Source: Eonycteris spelaea (lineage: Eukaryota; Chordata; Mammalia; Chiroptera; Pteropodidae). Taken from it: DNA of 64,000 nt. Position 1 is the stretch's first letter, and each line of letters opens with the position of its first letter. Shown piece after piece: positions 44,786-55,647 of the stretch. The notes under the pieces are model-generated. The model saw only the letters and a list, made by a program, of their open reading frames with translations. It made no database searches and was not told the origin of the DNA. The stretch lies in contig PUFA01000310.1 of NCBI GenBank assembly GCA_003508835.1, forward strand, positions 1,054,001 through 1,118,000. Reading direction: 5' to 3'. A program made the translations under genes and the position numbers.

Positions 44786-45442
44786 CATATGTTACCACTC
44801 CAGGCCTGGAACACACTAATTCACAGCATATTGCCTCATCCCGAAGAGGTGATTACAAAAGAGGGCTAGGTTTTTGCCTTGCCACGACCGAGCACGCCGT
44901 CTCCAAGTTCCCAGCCCCTCTCCTTGGCAGCGCTGTAATGACTGAAATGCTACAGAGAGGAAGGCTCTGAGGGTTGCCAGCTGTGAGCAAGATGGCTGCC
45001 CCTAAAGCATGGATGTGGATGTGGTGTTGTATTTTTAAAATCTGACTCAAATAAGTCCAGGTGTACCACACTGGGAAACCCATGGTTCCAGGACAATAAT
45101 AAGGGGGAAAGTCAGCACGTTGTCGATATCCTGCTGAGGAGAATTGCTGCTACTTTTGGCCAGAATGAAAAGCCTAGAAAAGATACCAAACAAATAGAAC
45201 CCCCTATGGGAACAAACAACTAAGAAACAAGTTAAATGCAAGAGGAAACAGAACTTAATGGTCATAAAAATAAGGTTTGTAAAAGGACTCTTTGCCTAAG
45301 GGTAGTTTTATCCCAAAAAGTAGGGGGAAAAACATCCCAACAAGCTACGTTTAGCTAGAAAACCCATAGGACTGTTTATTATTTGTTCTTTTTGCTTTTT
45401 TTTTTCGTTCCCCTCCTGTACTTCTCTTCTATCCTAATATGG
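44786..45442. other. Unassigned noncoding stretch
   Basis: No gene or repeat recognised. T-run at 45396-45406. Confidence 0.5.
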
Positions 45443-45682
45443 CTCTACACCAGGGGTCAGGACAATCAAGAGCGTCAAATCTGGCCCATGGCTTTCTTCT
45501 TTCTTCTGTAAACACCGGCTTTTGGAGCACGGCCACGCCCCTTCCTGTCGGCATTGTTCGCCTGCTCTTGTGCTCAGCATCAAGAGTCGAGTAGATGCAC
45601 CAGAGACCATGTGGCCCACAAAGCTGAATATATTTACTATCTGGCCCACTGCAGAAAAAGTTTGCTGACCTGTGCTCTGAAC
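45443..45682 (+). mobile_element. hAT-superfamily nonautonomous element with target duplication
   Basis: Element body 45451-45674. Left tip is CAGGGGTCAG, right tip TGCTGACCTGTG, imperfect terminal inverted repeats. The interior has landmarks of a common mammalian hAT family: 'aaatctggcccatgg', 'ttttggagcacggccacgcc', 'gaatatatttactatctggc' and 'agaaaaagtttgctgacc'. Flanked by 8-bp repeats CTCTACAC (45443-45450) and CTCTGAAC (45675-45682), six of eight identical. No transposase coding. Confidence 0.8.
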
Positions 45683-46179
45683 TATAGATGTGTTTATGTA
45701 ATCTCCAACTTAAACACTCGAGGCATGTTAGCAATTAATTTTTGACCACCCCGGAGTCAGTCTTTTGGCTCTAGAACCCTGATTTCCTTTGGGGGAAGTA
45801 CCACCTGCACTGCCTGGCCTCATGGGGCTGCCAGCCAAGGGGCAGGCCTGTGGTCCCAGCTGGGTGCCAGACTCCCTCCATGGACTATGACTGGCCTGTG
45901 GGGTGGGGTGCCGTTGATTTGTCCCGTTGGGAGGCAGCTCCCTAAGTAAAGCTCTGGGTTTCAGTCTCTTCCCTAGACTCCTGGTTGTACTTCAGAGAGG
46001 CGAGCCACCTTCATCCTTCCATTACATGGGTTTTCTTGCTTAAGTGAGAGCTGGTTCTGTTGCTTACGAGCGAAGAGCCTGAACTGATGTCAAGAGCCTC
46101 TCGGTGGCCCCCACCATCTGTGCGTCAGATTCAGAGTGAGACCTGCTATACGGATACTCCTTTCTCTCCTAAGTTCTGA
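45683..46179. other. Unassigned noncoding stretch
   Basis: No gene or repeat recognised. Confidence 0.5.
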
Positions 46180-46335
46180 TGCTCCATACTCTGGGGATGT
46201 TTCGCGTGCCAGCTACTCTGTTGAAATGCTTGGTTCACAGGGCTGTCTTCCCCACCTTGTTATGAGCTCCTTGGGGAGCAGGGAATGGTCTTATTTAACT
46301 CTATCTCCAAGGCATAGCAAGGATGTCGAGTGGTA
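46180..46335 (+). mobile_element. L2-like LINE 3' fragment, sense
   Basis: 'tatgagctccttggggagca' then 'gggaatggtcttatttaact' and 'ctatctccaaggcatagcaa' recall the L2 3' UTR series that reads 'gagctccttgagggcaggga'. Terminal repeats are missing. Confidence 0.45.
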
Positions 46336-48230
46336 GGAAAATGAACCCTGTTTTCACTATTGGCTCTGTATTCAGCTAAGTTGTAATCTTACCCTTATAC
46401 CAGTAGTTCCCCAGCCCAACTCAGCATCAAGTCACCCTTTCTGTTCTCACTCTGACTTTATTCCCTGGCCCCAGTTACTGGCCTCTCGGCACGATTCATT
46501 CAAACCCTGACTTTGTGCCCTGCTCCTGGGCTGGGCTTCCAGCCTTCTTTCCTCTGTCTGCAGCCACTAACATCCTCTCTTGCTCTTCTCGGTGCTGCTG
46601 TGGCTGACAGTTCTGCACCAGGTCCTTGTAACTTATGGCTGGAGCACTTCTCATGGGCAACCAGACAGGAGAACCCCATCCTTGAAGCCCTGGAGGGAGG
46701 CATAAACCTTCGGATGCTTCTCATTCTCCTGGATTGCCTCTCTTGGCCTTCTTGGGTCTACACCTTAAACTTGGTCCCAGTAATCGTGATCGGGCTCATC
46801 TGTTGCTGGCAGGAGGGTGGCTTTGCCTCAGTGGCACAAGCGGCCAGGGCAGAGAATGTGTGAAGGGCCTTTGTGGTCCTTTTGCTGGAAGGAGAGTCTT
46901 TAATTCTTTCCCTTTCCAGAGAGGAAATCAATCCTCTGGGCAGCACACAGCTGACAGGTTTAGCAGGACAATTAAAGCTAAAAACCCCAGTGCTCCTGGA
47001 GCGGCTCCTCTGGGCCAGACTAGGGGCCACCTTGGAATCCGGAACCTAGTGCCCAGGTCCCCCCAGAGGGGATGAGCCCTGTGAGGCTTTGCTGGGTCCT
47101 GGCAGGGAGAGAAATCACGCTCTCTGATCCACTTCCCCCTTGTCAATATGCTTTCATGGGAGGCCAGAGCTTTCTGAGTGCAAGATCCTGTCTGGATATC
47201 AGAGTCTTAAACATTAATACGAATAATTCTCTTTTTCTAATGTTCTTGTGCCAGAAGGACTTCTAAGATGTGCAAAACAGCCCACTTCCCAGCCCTGCTG
47301 CCTGGGGTCAGGAAAGGCACTTGGTTCCCCTCCAGTTGGTAAAGTCATCAAAAGAAGCAGATTGTCCCATATCCAGCTCTGCAAGTCCAAATCTAGTGTT
47401 AATTATGCCCAAAGAAGGCATAATCATCAAGAGGAAGGCTCCTTCTTGGCTTCTGAGCTCACTTCTGAAGGTAATTGGCAGACACTGGTCCCTACTGCCA
47501 GGAACTCCTCCAAAAACTGTGAGGTCAAATAAGACTCTGGTGAGTGAGAAGCGAATTCAGTGTAGAGAATGAACAAACATCCGGAAGCATCCGGGACAGG
47601 CCGGCACTGTCGAACAGGCTGTGCGCCCGTTTCCGCAAACCTTTAGAATGTCCTTCTCGTTCTGAAGTTTCTAGCCCACATCTTCTATCTCCAAGACTGC
47701 CCTTCCGCTCTCAGAAGGCATAACATCTTTGCCTGACCGCAAGCCGTGTACTTCACTTGGAGTCTGGTGCTGGTGCCCTTGAAAGACAGCAAAGGGCAGC
47801 TGGCCTCTCCTTCTCTCTGCCCCGGGCTGCCAAGGCCTGGGGCCAGCTCACTAGCCTTGCCTTGTGAGGCTGCCATGATGAGATTAGCAAATACGGCCAA
47901 TGAGTTAGACGCTGTCCCCAGTCCAACTGCTGGTTCCCAGCTCGGAGCTCCTGGCAGAAACGGATGCGTTGGTCATCTTTTCTATCACTGGCATTTTTCT
48001 CCTGTTTTAAGGACTTGACTCTGGAGCTCAAAAGACTCCAGACCTAAAACAGAAGTGACTAAAGGAGCAAAGAGCAGCATGTAATCATTACCAAGCACAC
48101 TGGCTTGCCCTTTTTGTGGGTCCAAGGCCCAGAGATGCTGTAACGCATAGTCTTAGATTTCAAGAGAGTAATTCCATCATTAACATCAGTACTCCGCAAT
48201 GACATTAACCTGGGTTTCTCTACAGTTGCA
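46336..48230. other. Unique noncoding stretch
   Basis: No gene or repeat family recognised. Frames of about 90-116 codons overlap on both strands. A Leu-rich 116-codon forward frame (46513-46863) looks hydrophobic but has no supporting context. Confidence 0.5.

Positions 48231-48295
<65 letters not shown>
48231..48295. repeat. (GT)n(GA)n compound microsatellite
   Basis: Eleven GT units followed without a break by about 21 GA units. Likely length-polymorphic. Confidence 0.97.
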
Positions 48296-48297
<2 letters not shown>

Positions 48298-49054
48298 AGT
48301 TTCAGGGCAAAATATCCAATATCCTCAGATTCTGATTCCCTGTTGGCAAGTGCTAACTCTGACATTCTTCTCCTCTGAGTACACACATGTAATCTCAGCC
48401 TAAATTCAGTTCCATGGGGAAGACAGGGGGGCTAGACGTTGGGTGATCGCTGGGAGTTCTGCATGTGCTTTAAAGGATTTTATGGATTCCACAGTCACCC
48501 TGTGGTTAGCAGTGCTGATGGAGGTGAGCAATAAACGGGCAGTCCAAAACCAATGGACAACCCCCAAATCATTACCATCTGTTTTTGAAATGTACCATTG
48601 GATCGTGCTGTAGAGCCGATTTGCCTTCCTCATCATGCTCTGCTTCGACTAATGTTAAAACTAACATTTCTGTCCAAAGAAAAATAAAACCAACTCTTGA
48701 TACATTGCATGTGATGCAAAGGACTTACAATAAAACAGGAAGGGAAAAAAACCCTAAAAGACAAAGAAGAAGGTGAAGGAGGAGCCTCATCTTTGCCTCA
48801 GACTGATTTTTCTTACCACAACTAGATAAGCAATAAAAAATATAGTTAGCTCTCAGGACCTAAGCTGACTGTACATTTTCTGCTCAGAGGAAAAATCTCC
48901 TTTTCCATATATAGTTTTACAGCCCCTGATTCCAGCTCGATGCAGCTTTGTGCAGAGGCTGATCGTGATGTTGATGGCTCCCACCTGTTCTTTCTGGCGC
49001 TCACTGACTTTTCAGCCCCCATTCTCGGTCCTAATCAGTGTTTCTTACAATGTT
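48296..49054. other. Unassigned noncoding stretch
   Basis: AT-rich; no gene or repeat recognised. Confidence 0.5.
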
Positions 49055-49240
49055 TTAAAAATTATTTGTAATACTTAATTCATTCCGATGGGTAATAACT
49101 GTACACGGTATGAAATTCAAGATGTACAACACAGTGGCAATTCAGTGTTCCTCTCACCTCGTCTTCCGACCCCCTTCTCTTCTGGGGTAGCCACTGTCAC
49201 CATGGAAGTGCTTCCTGGGTGAGAGTCGGGAGATGGTCTC
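49055..49240 (-). mobile_element. L1M-type LINE 3' UTR, antisense
   Basis: 'ttttaaaaattatttgtaat', 'cggtatgaaattcaagatgt' and 'ggggtagccactgtcaccat' are reverse-complement L1M 3' UTR landmarks; 'ctcacctcgtcttccgaccc' fits the C-rich part between them. Confidence 0.6.
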
Positions 49241-49689
49241 TTCTTGCTGCTCCTCGAGTCACCTGCTCGGTTCGTCCGTAACAGCCCTGCTCACACTCAC
49301 GCAAGCTCTGACGTCGCTCGTGCACTGGGCATCTGAACAACGGCTTTTAACAAATCTGTCCTCTTGAGCCCTCGGTGCCTGAGAAAAGTCATGCTCTTCC
49401 TGTGCTGCAGGGTTTACCCCCCCCCCCAGACACGGCTCCCCACTCCCAAGCCAGCTGCCTCTCCATTCGTTTTCCCTTCCACGTTTCCCATTTCGTGGTA
49501 AAGGACTCCAAAGGCCCTTTCTGCGTTTTCGTCGCCTCTGGTCTCACGGCAATGTAGCATCTGACAGTTTTGTCTCGATCTTCCTCCTGCAGCTCTGTGA
49601 ATCCTGGACTCTGACCTCTCTGCCCTAGCGATTCTTCTGCCCCCTCCCCGAGTGTCCCTCTGCTGTCCCTGCGGAGATGCCCTCCTTCC
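49241..49689. other. Unassigned noncoding stretch
   Basis: Pyrimidine-rich, with a C-run at 49418-49427. Antisense frames of 94-125 codons (Glu/Arg/Gly-rich) mirror this bias and are not credible genes. Confidence 0.5.
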
Positions 49690-50095
49690 TCTATGCATGG
49701 CCCAGTCATTTCTTCTTCCCTCTCTCCATCCTTCACGCTCATCGCTAGTGTGCAGTCAACTCTCAAATCCGTAACTCTAGACCCAACCCCTTCACTGAAC
49801 TTCAGGCTTTATTTCCAACTCTCTACCAGACAGACGATGCCATCTGGTCAGCTGGAATCCACGCTCGTGTCTTCTGCCGATACTGCCCTCTCCCCTGAGC
49901 TTAGTCTTTCTCAACATAGTACCATCGTTGTTCTCAACTCCTCCAAACATTTCACCCCCAAGACTGGTCAATTCTCCTTCCACATTTTCTGCCATAACCA
50001 TCCTTTTGTTTCAATTCATAGAGCTGCCATTTCACGTCCAAACCTTTCTGGCCCAGCACCTAAGTGAGGTCAGTAAACTTCTAACTGGTTCTCTT
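49690..50095 (+). mobile_element. L2-like LINE, 3' ORF-proximal remnant, sense
   Basis: 'tctagacccaaccccttcac', 'tgaacttcaggctttatttc' and 'caactctctaccagacagac' then 'gatgccatctggtc' are consistent with the L2 segment coding the end of its reverse transcriptase. Frames are broken; a 124-codon forward frame here is a decayed copy at best. Confidence 0.4.
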
Positions 50096-50244
50096 TCAGC
50101 TCTCTGTCTTTCTCGCCAATCTATTTCATGTATCATCTTTAGGATATCTCAAATGGTTCTCAGTTTACCTTTTCCAATTTATCTGCTATCTTCTTTCGGT
50201 TTTATTTTGGAAGTGTTATACCGGAGTCCCTGAGTCAAAGGGTT

Positions 50245-50470
50245 CTGGACTCACTCTGCCTAAGTTTGCATCTCAGATCCTCAAAATAGCAATTGTGTTG
50301 CTTTGGAGTTTTTAAAAAACCCTCCAAGCTTTAATTTGCATGCCTTTCATTAAAAATGGTAATAATGCACCTCTGTTACAGATCGTTCAGTGCATTGAAT
50401 GAAATAACCTATGTAAAGTATTTAGCAGTTGCCTGGCGCATAATAGTGCCAAGTAAATATTCATTCTTGT
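50245..50470 (+). mobile_element. MIR SINE, sense, with internal insertion
   Basis: 'ttctggactcactctgccta' head, 'tcattaaaaatggtaataat' core, 'ctatgtaaagtatttagcag' and 'ttgcctggcgcataatagtg' 3' end. The middle is diverged. Confidence 0.7.
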
Positions 50471-50689
50471 TGTTGTTTTCTTTCCAAATATGAGCCCTCT
50501 GCTTACGACGGACTGACCTACCCACTATGTCTTGAATAATGCCTTGTGCATTCCTTCCTTTGAATTTGTTCGTAGTTCTTGGTCCATCTGAAAATCTTAT
50601 CCATTTTGAAAGTTCCATCCATTCCGCTCCTTCCATGAAACTTTTTCCTGATTCTCACGCCAGTAAAATGATTTTGTACCATACTGTCA
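50471..50689 (+). mobile_element. Weak L2-like fragment
   Basis: 'gctccttccatgaaactttt' to 'tcctgattctcacgcc' (50626-50661) recalls the L2 phrase 'ccttcatgaagtcttccctgatt'. The rest is unassigned. Confidence 0.3.
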
Positions 50690-50952
50690 TGGCAGATACA
50701 TGTCATTATACATGTGTCAAAACCCACAGGACTACATAACACAAAGAATGAACCCTGATGTAAACTATGGACTTTAGTTAATAATAATAATATATCAATA
50801 TTTGGCTTATCACATGTAACAAATGTACCACACCAATATAAGTTGTTAATAATAGGGTGGGCAAGAGGAAGTACTCTCTGTACTTTCAGTAACTTTTCCT
50901 GTAAACTTGCAAATGCTCTAAAAAATAAAATTCTATTAATTAAAAAAAAAAT
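50690..50952 (+). mobile_element. L1M LINE 3' terminus with poly-A, sense
   Basis: 'atgtgtcaaaacccacagga', 'gaaccctgatgtaaactatg', 'gactttagttaataataata' and 'ctctctgtactttcagtaac' then 'gctctaaaaaataaaattct' follow an L1MB/MC-type 3' UTR and end in an A-run at 50941-50951. Confidence 0.75.
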
Positions 50953-51119
50953 CCTACCTGTCTACATGTGCATGAGCTCCTGCAAGGTTCATTTCGTTAT
51001 CTTTAGCCAAAGATTTGTCTGGCTCGAAGATACACAAAGGAGACCCTCCCTTACATTATGTTGTTAATTCTTCTACTTTATGTTAGTGATAAAATCAAGA
51101 CACAATATAGCTATGAAAA
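50953..51119. other. Unassigned short stretch
   Basis: No feature recognised. Confidence 0.5.
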
Positions 51120-51305
51120 AAAGAGCATGAATCAGAAAGGTCTCGGTTTACATCCTAGCTCCTCTTTCAACCCAATTGTGCCACCTCAGACAAGTTATTT
51201 ACCTTCTTTGGATCTCCATATCCTCATCTGTAAAATGGGGATAATGATATCGATCCGGCAGGTTATTGGGAAGATTAGAGTAAGAGATGAGGTACTAAAC
51301 CTGCA
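51120..51305 (+). mobile_element. MIR SINE, sense, well preserved
   Basis: 'catcctagctcctctttcaa', 'gacaagttatttaccttctt', 'tatcctcatctgtaaaatgg' and 'ggataatgatatcgatccgg' then 'caggttattgggaagattag' follow MIR closely. Confidence 0.8.
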
Positions 51306-52889
51306 ACTGCCATCTCATTATTATATGAAGCTAAAGCTTATTTCTTTATTGCCAGGTGATCTGTCAGAGGCATAAGCTCCTAGTGAGGTTTTATTTAAAA
51401 ACAAACAAAAGGTGATCACTTTCTTGACTGAAAAGTGTGATCGGAGTTGGAGAGATCACATTATTTAGTGGTGAGAAAAGGCACAAAGAGCATTTCACGC
51501 TCGGATATTATCTACACCACGGAAGAAGCTCTGTAAATGTTAACTTAGTCTGAAATACCGTGGTGTGATTGTTAATTAGTGTTTGACCCAACAAAGAGTT
51601 TCACTTAGGCGTTCATCTTGCAGATACAACACCTAGAAGACATGACCTCTACGGTCAGTGCGGTAGAGGGTCAGGCCTAGAAGTGGCTTACTTCACATCT
51701 GTTCACATCCCATTGGCCAGACCTCATTCACATGGCCCCTGCCTGACTGCAAGGGAGCCTGGGAGATGGAGCCATCCTGGTGTTCAGACACAGGAAATAG
51801 TGATGAGCACAGCGTATAGTCTGCAGAGTCATCATAATGGAAGTTTGTGGGTTCAGAAATAATTATTTCAATGCCATCCAATTCTGTGCAGTAAAAATGA
51901 AACTGAGTGCTTCTGTTTGGAAACAAAACATTATTTCAAGTAGTAGTTGAATTGAAAGAGTAAGGAGAGAGAGGATGATCTCCCAGGAATTGAGAGAGAG
52001 AAGACCGGTGTCTTCTGTAATAAATTATTTGAAGTAGGGCTTCAACATTTTAATGATGGTTAAGAAAGTCATCTTGTTCACTCCAGCCAATCCCAACAGA
52101 AAATGTTCTCTTAAACTATGGGTAAAAATGGCAAAAATGAAATTCATCTCTGTCCACAAGTTACAAGTAGAGAATGGCATGATTTTGCCAAAGAACCAAG
52201 GCCTGACATCTCTGAAATGTGGAACTGCAGAGTGACTTCTCTCGTTTACCTGCCTGCACCCCACATCATGTATATAGATTCATCTCATTCCTGGGGAGAA
52301 TTTCATTAAAACAGCAGAATTGACAGATGACCGGATCAATGTTCATCTCCAACCCACATGGTCCAAAGCAAATACATAACTCAACAAGAACATCTTGAGG
52401 AACCAAGTGGGCTGGAAGCCTTCGGTTTATTATCATCTCAATTACTCTTATTATTTGTTTGATTTAGCAAAGGTGGCCTAATTTCATTTGTAGTAGTTAT
52501 GATAATAGTCGTTTGGTGCTAGGTAACAATCTTGTAGCTCATTAGGTAATTCCCATAACAAATATCCATTCTCCAACATGCCCAATCACAGCCCTGCTCT
52601 GGAGCGAGCCTCGCTGTCCCCATCCTCAGCTCACACAGGGCCCAGGGACATGGCGGGTGCCGAGAGTCCTTCCTCTCTCCTCGTACACCTCCCTTTTCTG
52701 CCTAATGGTTGAAATCAGGACATTAGCTCCCCTGCTTCCTAAAAACCTTTGAGCCTGCTGCCTGGGCGTGTTGGAAATGTTCCTTGCCCCTCGCTCCTTC
52801 CTCATTATGTCTTAGCTTGGGACAGGGGCTCCCAAGAGCAAATGCCAAGTCTTCTATGGGTCATCAAAAGAAGACAAAAGGAAAGGAAG
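51306..52889. other. Unique noncoding stretch
   Basis: No gene or repeat recognised. At 52.42-52.56 kb there is an AT-rich block with 'tcaattactcttattatttg' and 'tcattaggtaattccc' words, another possible conserved noncoding element. Confidence 0.5.
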
Positions 52890-53100
52890 CTGTCACTGAG
52901 CACCTTTCCTGGGCCAAGGTGCACCTGTACATCTGTTTCACTGTTTCCCTTTATCCTCACAAGGAGCCTGAGAGAGGAGGTGTTATTCCCCTTGTACAGA
53001 TGAAAATACTGAGGCTTAAGGAGCTCGGGTTCCCTGCTTACGGCCTCACAGCCGGCAGGCGTAAAGCCGGGATTAGAGCTCATGTCCACAGAATTTCAAG
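52890..53100 (-). mobile_element. MIR SINE, antisense, well preserved
   Basis: 'gagcacctttcctgggccaa', 'ccctttatcctcacaaggag', 'tgtacagatgaaaatactga' and 'gaggcttaaggagctcgggt' then 'gtaaagccgggattagagct' follow MIR in reverse complement. It overlaps the 162-codon frame 52784-53272, which is therefore not a gene. Confidence 0.8.
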
Positions 53101-53439
53101 TCCAGTGCTCCTTCTGCAACACCTTGCTGTGTCCCCTGAGAATGGAAGGGGAAATGGACGGAAGCATGAAAAGACAGCCAGCCTAGATCTGGATCACAGA
53201 GGAGAGAGACATATCCTGACGACCAGCCTGCAGGAGTCCGCTCATCCCGTGCACACCTCGTGGGCCCTTTAGGAGCCTCTGCCCTGCCACTGGAGTCCTA
53301 TCTGCTCCCCTGCTGAGTGTGGCTGGTCGTGCTCCATGGCCCTAAGGTGGGGTTTTTATTGTCTGCTGTGATCCCGGAATCCGGCAAGGTGTGGATGGAG
53401 CCGTGCTGACAAGGCTGGAGGTCAGTAGCTGCATCTTCC
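53101..53439. other. Unassigned noncoding stretch
   Basis: No feature recognised. Confidence 0.5.
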
Positions 53440-55160
53440 CCCTGGCCGCATGTCCCCGACTCGCCACCCAGCCCCTGCGGGCTGTACCCCGAGGAAGAGC
53501 GAGGGGCGGGGCTTCTGTCCTGTGGCGAGACAGGAGGAAGGCGTGAAGGGCTCTGAAGGTGGAGGTTCCTGCTCAAGGACCCCTTCTTGTTCTCTGTTCA
53601 ACCCCCAGCGCTTGCTGGTGACACAGCCTTTTCCGAAGGACCTCTCACGTCAGCCACTCCCTTCTCGCTTAGTCCGTCCCTGCGCGCAGTGTGTTTTCCT
53701 CTCTGTTCTTTCTCTGTTTGTGTTGAAGAGCGGGGAGTGTGGCAGTGAGCTAGAGGCATCAGGAGGAGGTGTTCGGGGGATGGGGGGAAAGAGAGCTCTG
53801 GGCTTTTCCAGTTCTCTTGTTTTTCTTTCGAAGTCTGGCTCGAGTTTTGTGGTTTCACGTCTCAAGGTCTGGGGGCACACCTCCGCAGACTCCACCCCTG
53901 AGCCCTGTGATCTCAAGAGTTCGGTCGCTGCGCCTCATCCAGGGAGCCTTTCCTTACACAGCAGCACGGGGCTAGCTGCTGCGGCAGGGGCAGGGTGCCG
54001 GGACTCTGGCCCTCGCGTTACACACTCTCTGTCCCCCAGCCAACGGTCTCTTCGTCTGGAGGTGCAGGGGTTGGCGAGATGACTCCCGAAGTCCCTCCCG
54101 ACCCCCAATATTCCTTGACTGTTGAACTTCCTCAAGAGCTGCGTCGCGGCCCCTGCATATACTTGATGTAGGCCTCATGAGCCTCCAAGGCTATCACGAC
54201 GGTTTGGTAATTCATCTCACAGCACACGGGCCGACGGGTAACCGGTGAGCGCCTGTGGACATTTTAATTTGCGTCTCCTTGGAGTGGACATTGTTCCTGA
54301 AGTGCGGCCACTCTCCCCCGCTATTGCTTCAGCCCCCTCATGTCTCCTCCACCTCGTAGCTCGGCAAAAGGGCTGTCTCTCCACTTCTGCTGCCGTCATC
54401 AGTGCTTCTAGGTGACCGCACAGCCAGCTGCTGTTTACCTGCGAACCCAATCCAGCTCGATTTCATCTGTATCGAGCACCCGCAAGTGGAACTCTCTGGG
54501 TTGGTCCCCGGAGTTATCACAGAGTGGACCGCGGTCCTCGACTTGAGCCGCTCACAGGCTGGGGGGTGGGGAGGGGCGGTGGCAGTGGTGGGAGGTGGTT
54601 GGGGACTCGCTTTTCCACCATTTCTATAGGTCACACTCCTACCGGCTAGGCCGGCTGTGGAGATGGATCTTCCGGAGACGGAGGAGATGTGCAGATTGTG
54701 ACCACCAAGGCCCTCCGTCCAGAGGAGGATGGAGAAACCTATGCCTTGTCCCGGGGTTGAAGACACGCGTCGTCTCCCTTTTCCACGCGCCACGCCGAGG
54801 GAGGCTTCTGCCAGACGCATTTTGCGGGGGCAGAGCTGTGTCTGTGTGCACTGGGGGGGAGGCCAGAGGCCAGTCCCAGCCCCTCCTACAGCTGCATCGT
54901 CACCTTCGTCCGGTCCTAACCTTTTGGGCTCAGGGTCCTCCTCTGCGTGCGGAGTGATCCGAGGAGCTCGTTTCTTTGGTCCTCTTTGGAGCAGCTGCTG
55001 TGCTTCCCTAAACTTCACCCTTGGGCGCTCCCGTCCTCACACGCCAGGGGAGAGCCCTCCCGACCTCCTGGGTGCCCTCCTGCCCCCAGGCTGGCCTCGT
55101 TCCCGGCTCCTGGCCGGCTGTGTACTTGCTCACCTTCCCACGCACCGTGTCCCAAGGGCT
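53440..55160. promoter_or_regulatory. Broad CpG-rich zone, weak CpG-island character
   Basis: By hand count about 5 CpG per 100 bp at 55-60% GC, which I estimate as an observed/expected ratio near 0.6, borderline for an island. It contains the longest frames in the window (53450-54082 forward, 54338-55018 reverse, 226 codons). These overlap other frames, lack domains and are Pro/Ser/Arg/Gly-rich. A CpG-dense core with CACGCGTCGTC and CACGCGCCACGCC lies at 54764-54796. Confidence 0.4.
54560..54604 (+). other. Predicted G-quadruplex tract
   Basis: G-runs GGGGGG-T-GGGG-A-GGGG followed after a longer loop by GGG and GGGG, giving at least four runs. Structure formation is inference. Confidence 0.65.
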
Positions 55161-55567
55161 GCTGGGTACTCAGGGGAGTGAAACCCATTTTTGTAAGGAG
55201 CAAAGCATCTGCCACAAAATCCCATTACACCTTTAAAATCCGATTAGCGTGATTTGGAGATGTTCTTTTCAGGGCCAGATCCCCATTTGTTTCATTAGGG
55301 AAACAGCGTTGGCTCGCACAGACACCGAGTTCCCCAATGTGAAGCACTGCTCGGCCCTTTAGAAACATGCCCCATGAGACCGATGACATCGATGTGCACG
55401 GGCAAACAGACACGTTCATTGTAACCCGGACATGGTCGCCCACTGAGAAATTACAATAAGTTACTTTGTACCTTTTTATTGGGCAGTTGCCTTGTTATGA
55501 ATTGCCTCGGTTAGGGAAGCATGATGAGCTAATAGTACCCAGTACCTAAAAGGGCAGTGGAGAATGA
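55161..55567. other. Unassigned noncoding stretch
   Basis: No feature recognised. Confidence 0.5.
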
Positions 55568-55647
55568 TGTGTGTGCGTGCGCGTGTGTGTGTGTGCGTGT
55601 GTATGAATGCATATGTGTACACGTGCATGTGTGTATGTGCATGTGGG
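55568..55647. repeat. Alternating purine-pyrimidine (TG/CG/CA) tract
   Basis: Degenerate (GT)n with many GC and AC/AT substitutions, including GTGCGTGCGCGTGTG. The near-perfect purine-pyrimidine alternation makes it a Z-DNA candidate. Confidence 0.85.

Noticed and set aside
46513..46863. Hydrophobic 116-codon forward frame resembling a small membrane protein
   Set aside because: The hydrophobic stretch comes from T/C-rich sequence. No promoter, splice structure or homology recognised, and antisense frames overlap.
52784..53272. 162-codon forward frame
   Set aside because: It runs through a well-preserved antisense MIR (52890-53100), so it is repeat-derived.
53450..54082. 210-codon forward frame
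   Set aside because: Low-complexity Ser/Gly/Pro composition in the CpG-rich zone, no homology recognised, overlapped by antisense frames.
54338..55018. Longest open frame, 226 codons, minus strand
   Set aside because: It lies in GC-rich DNA where stops are rare and overlaps 100-150-codon frames on the other strand. Composition is Pro/Ser/Arg/Gly-rich with no domain, motif or start context. Chance is the better explanation.
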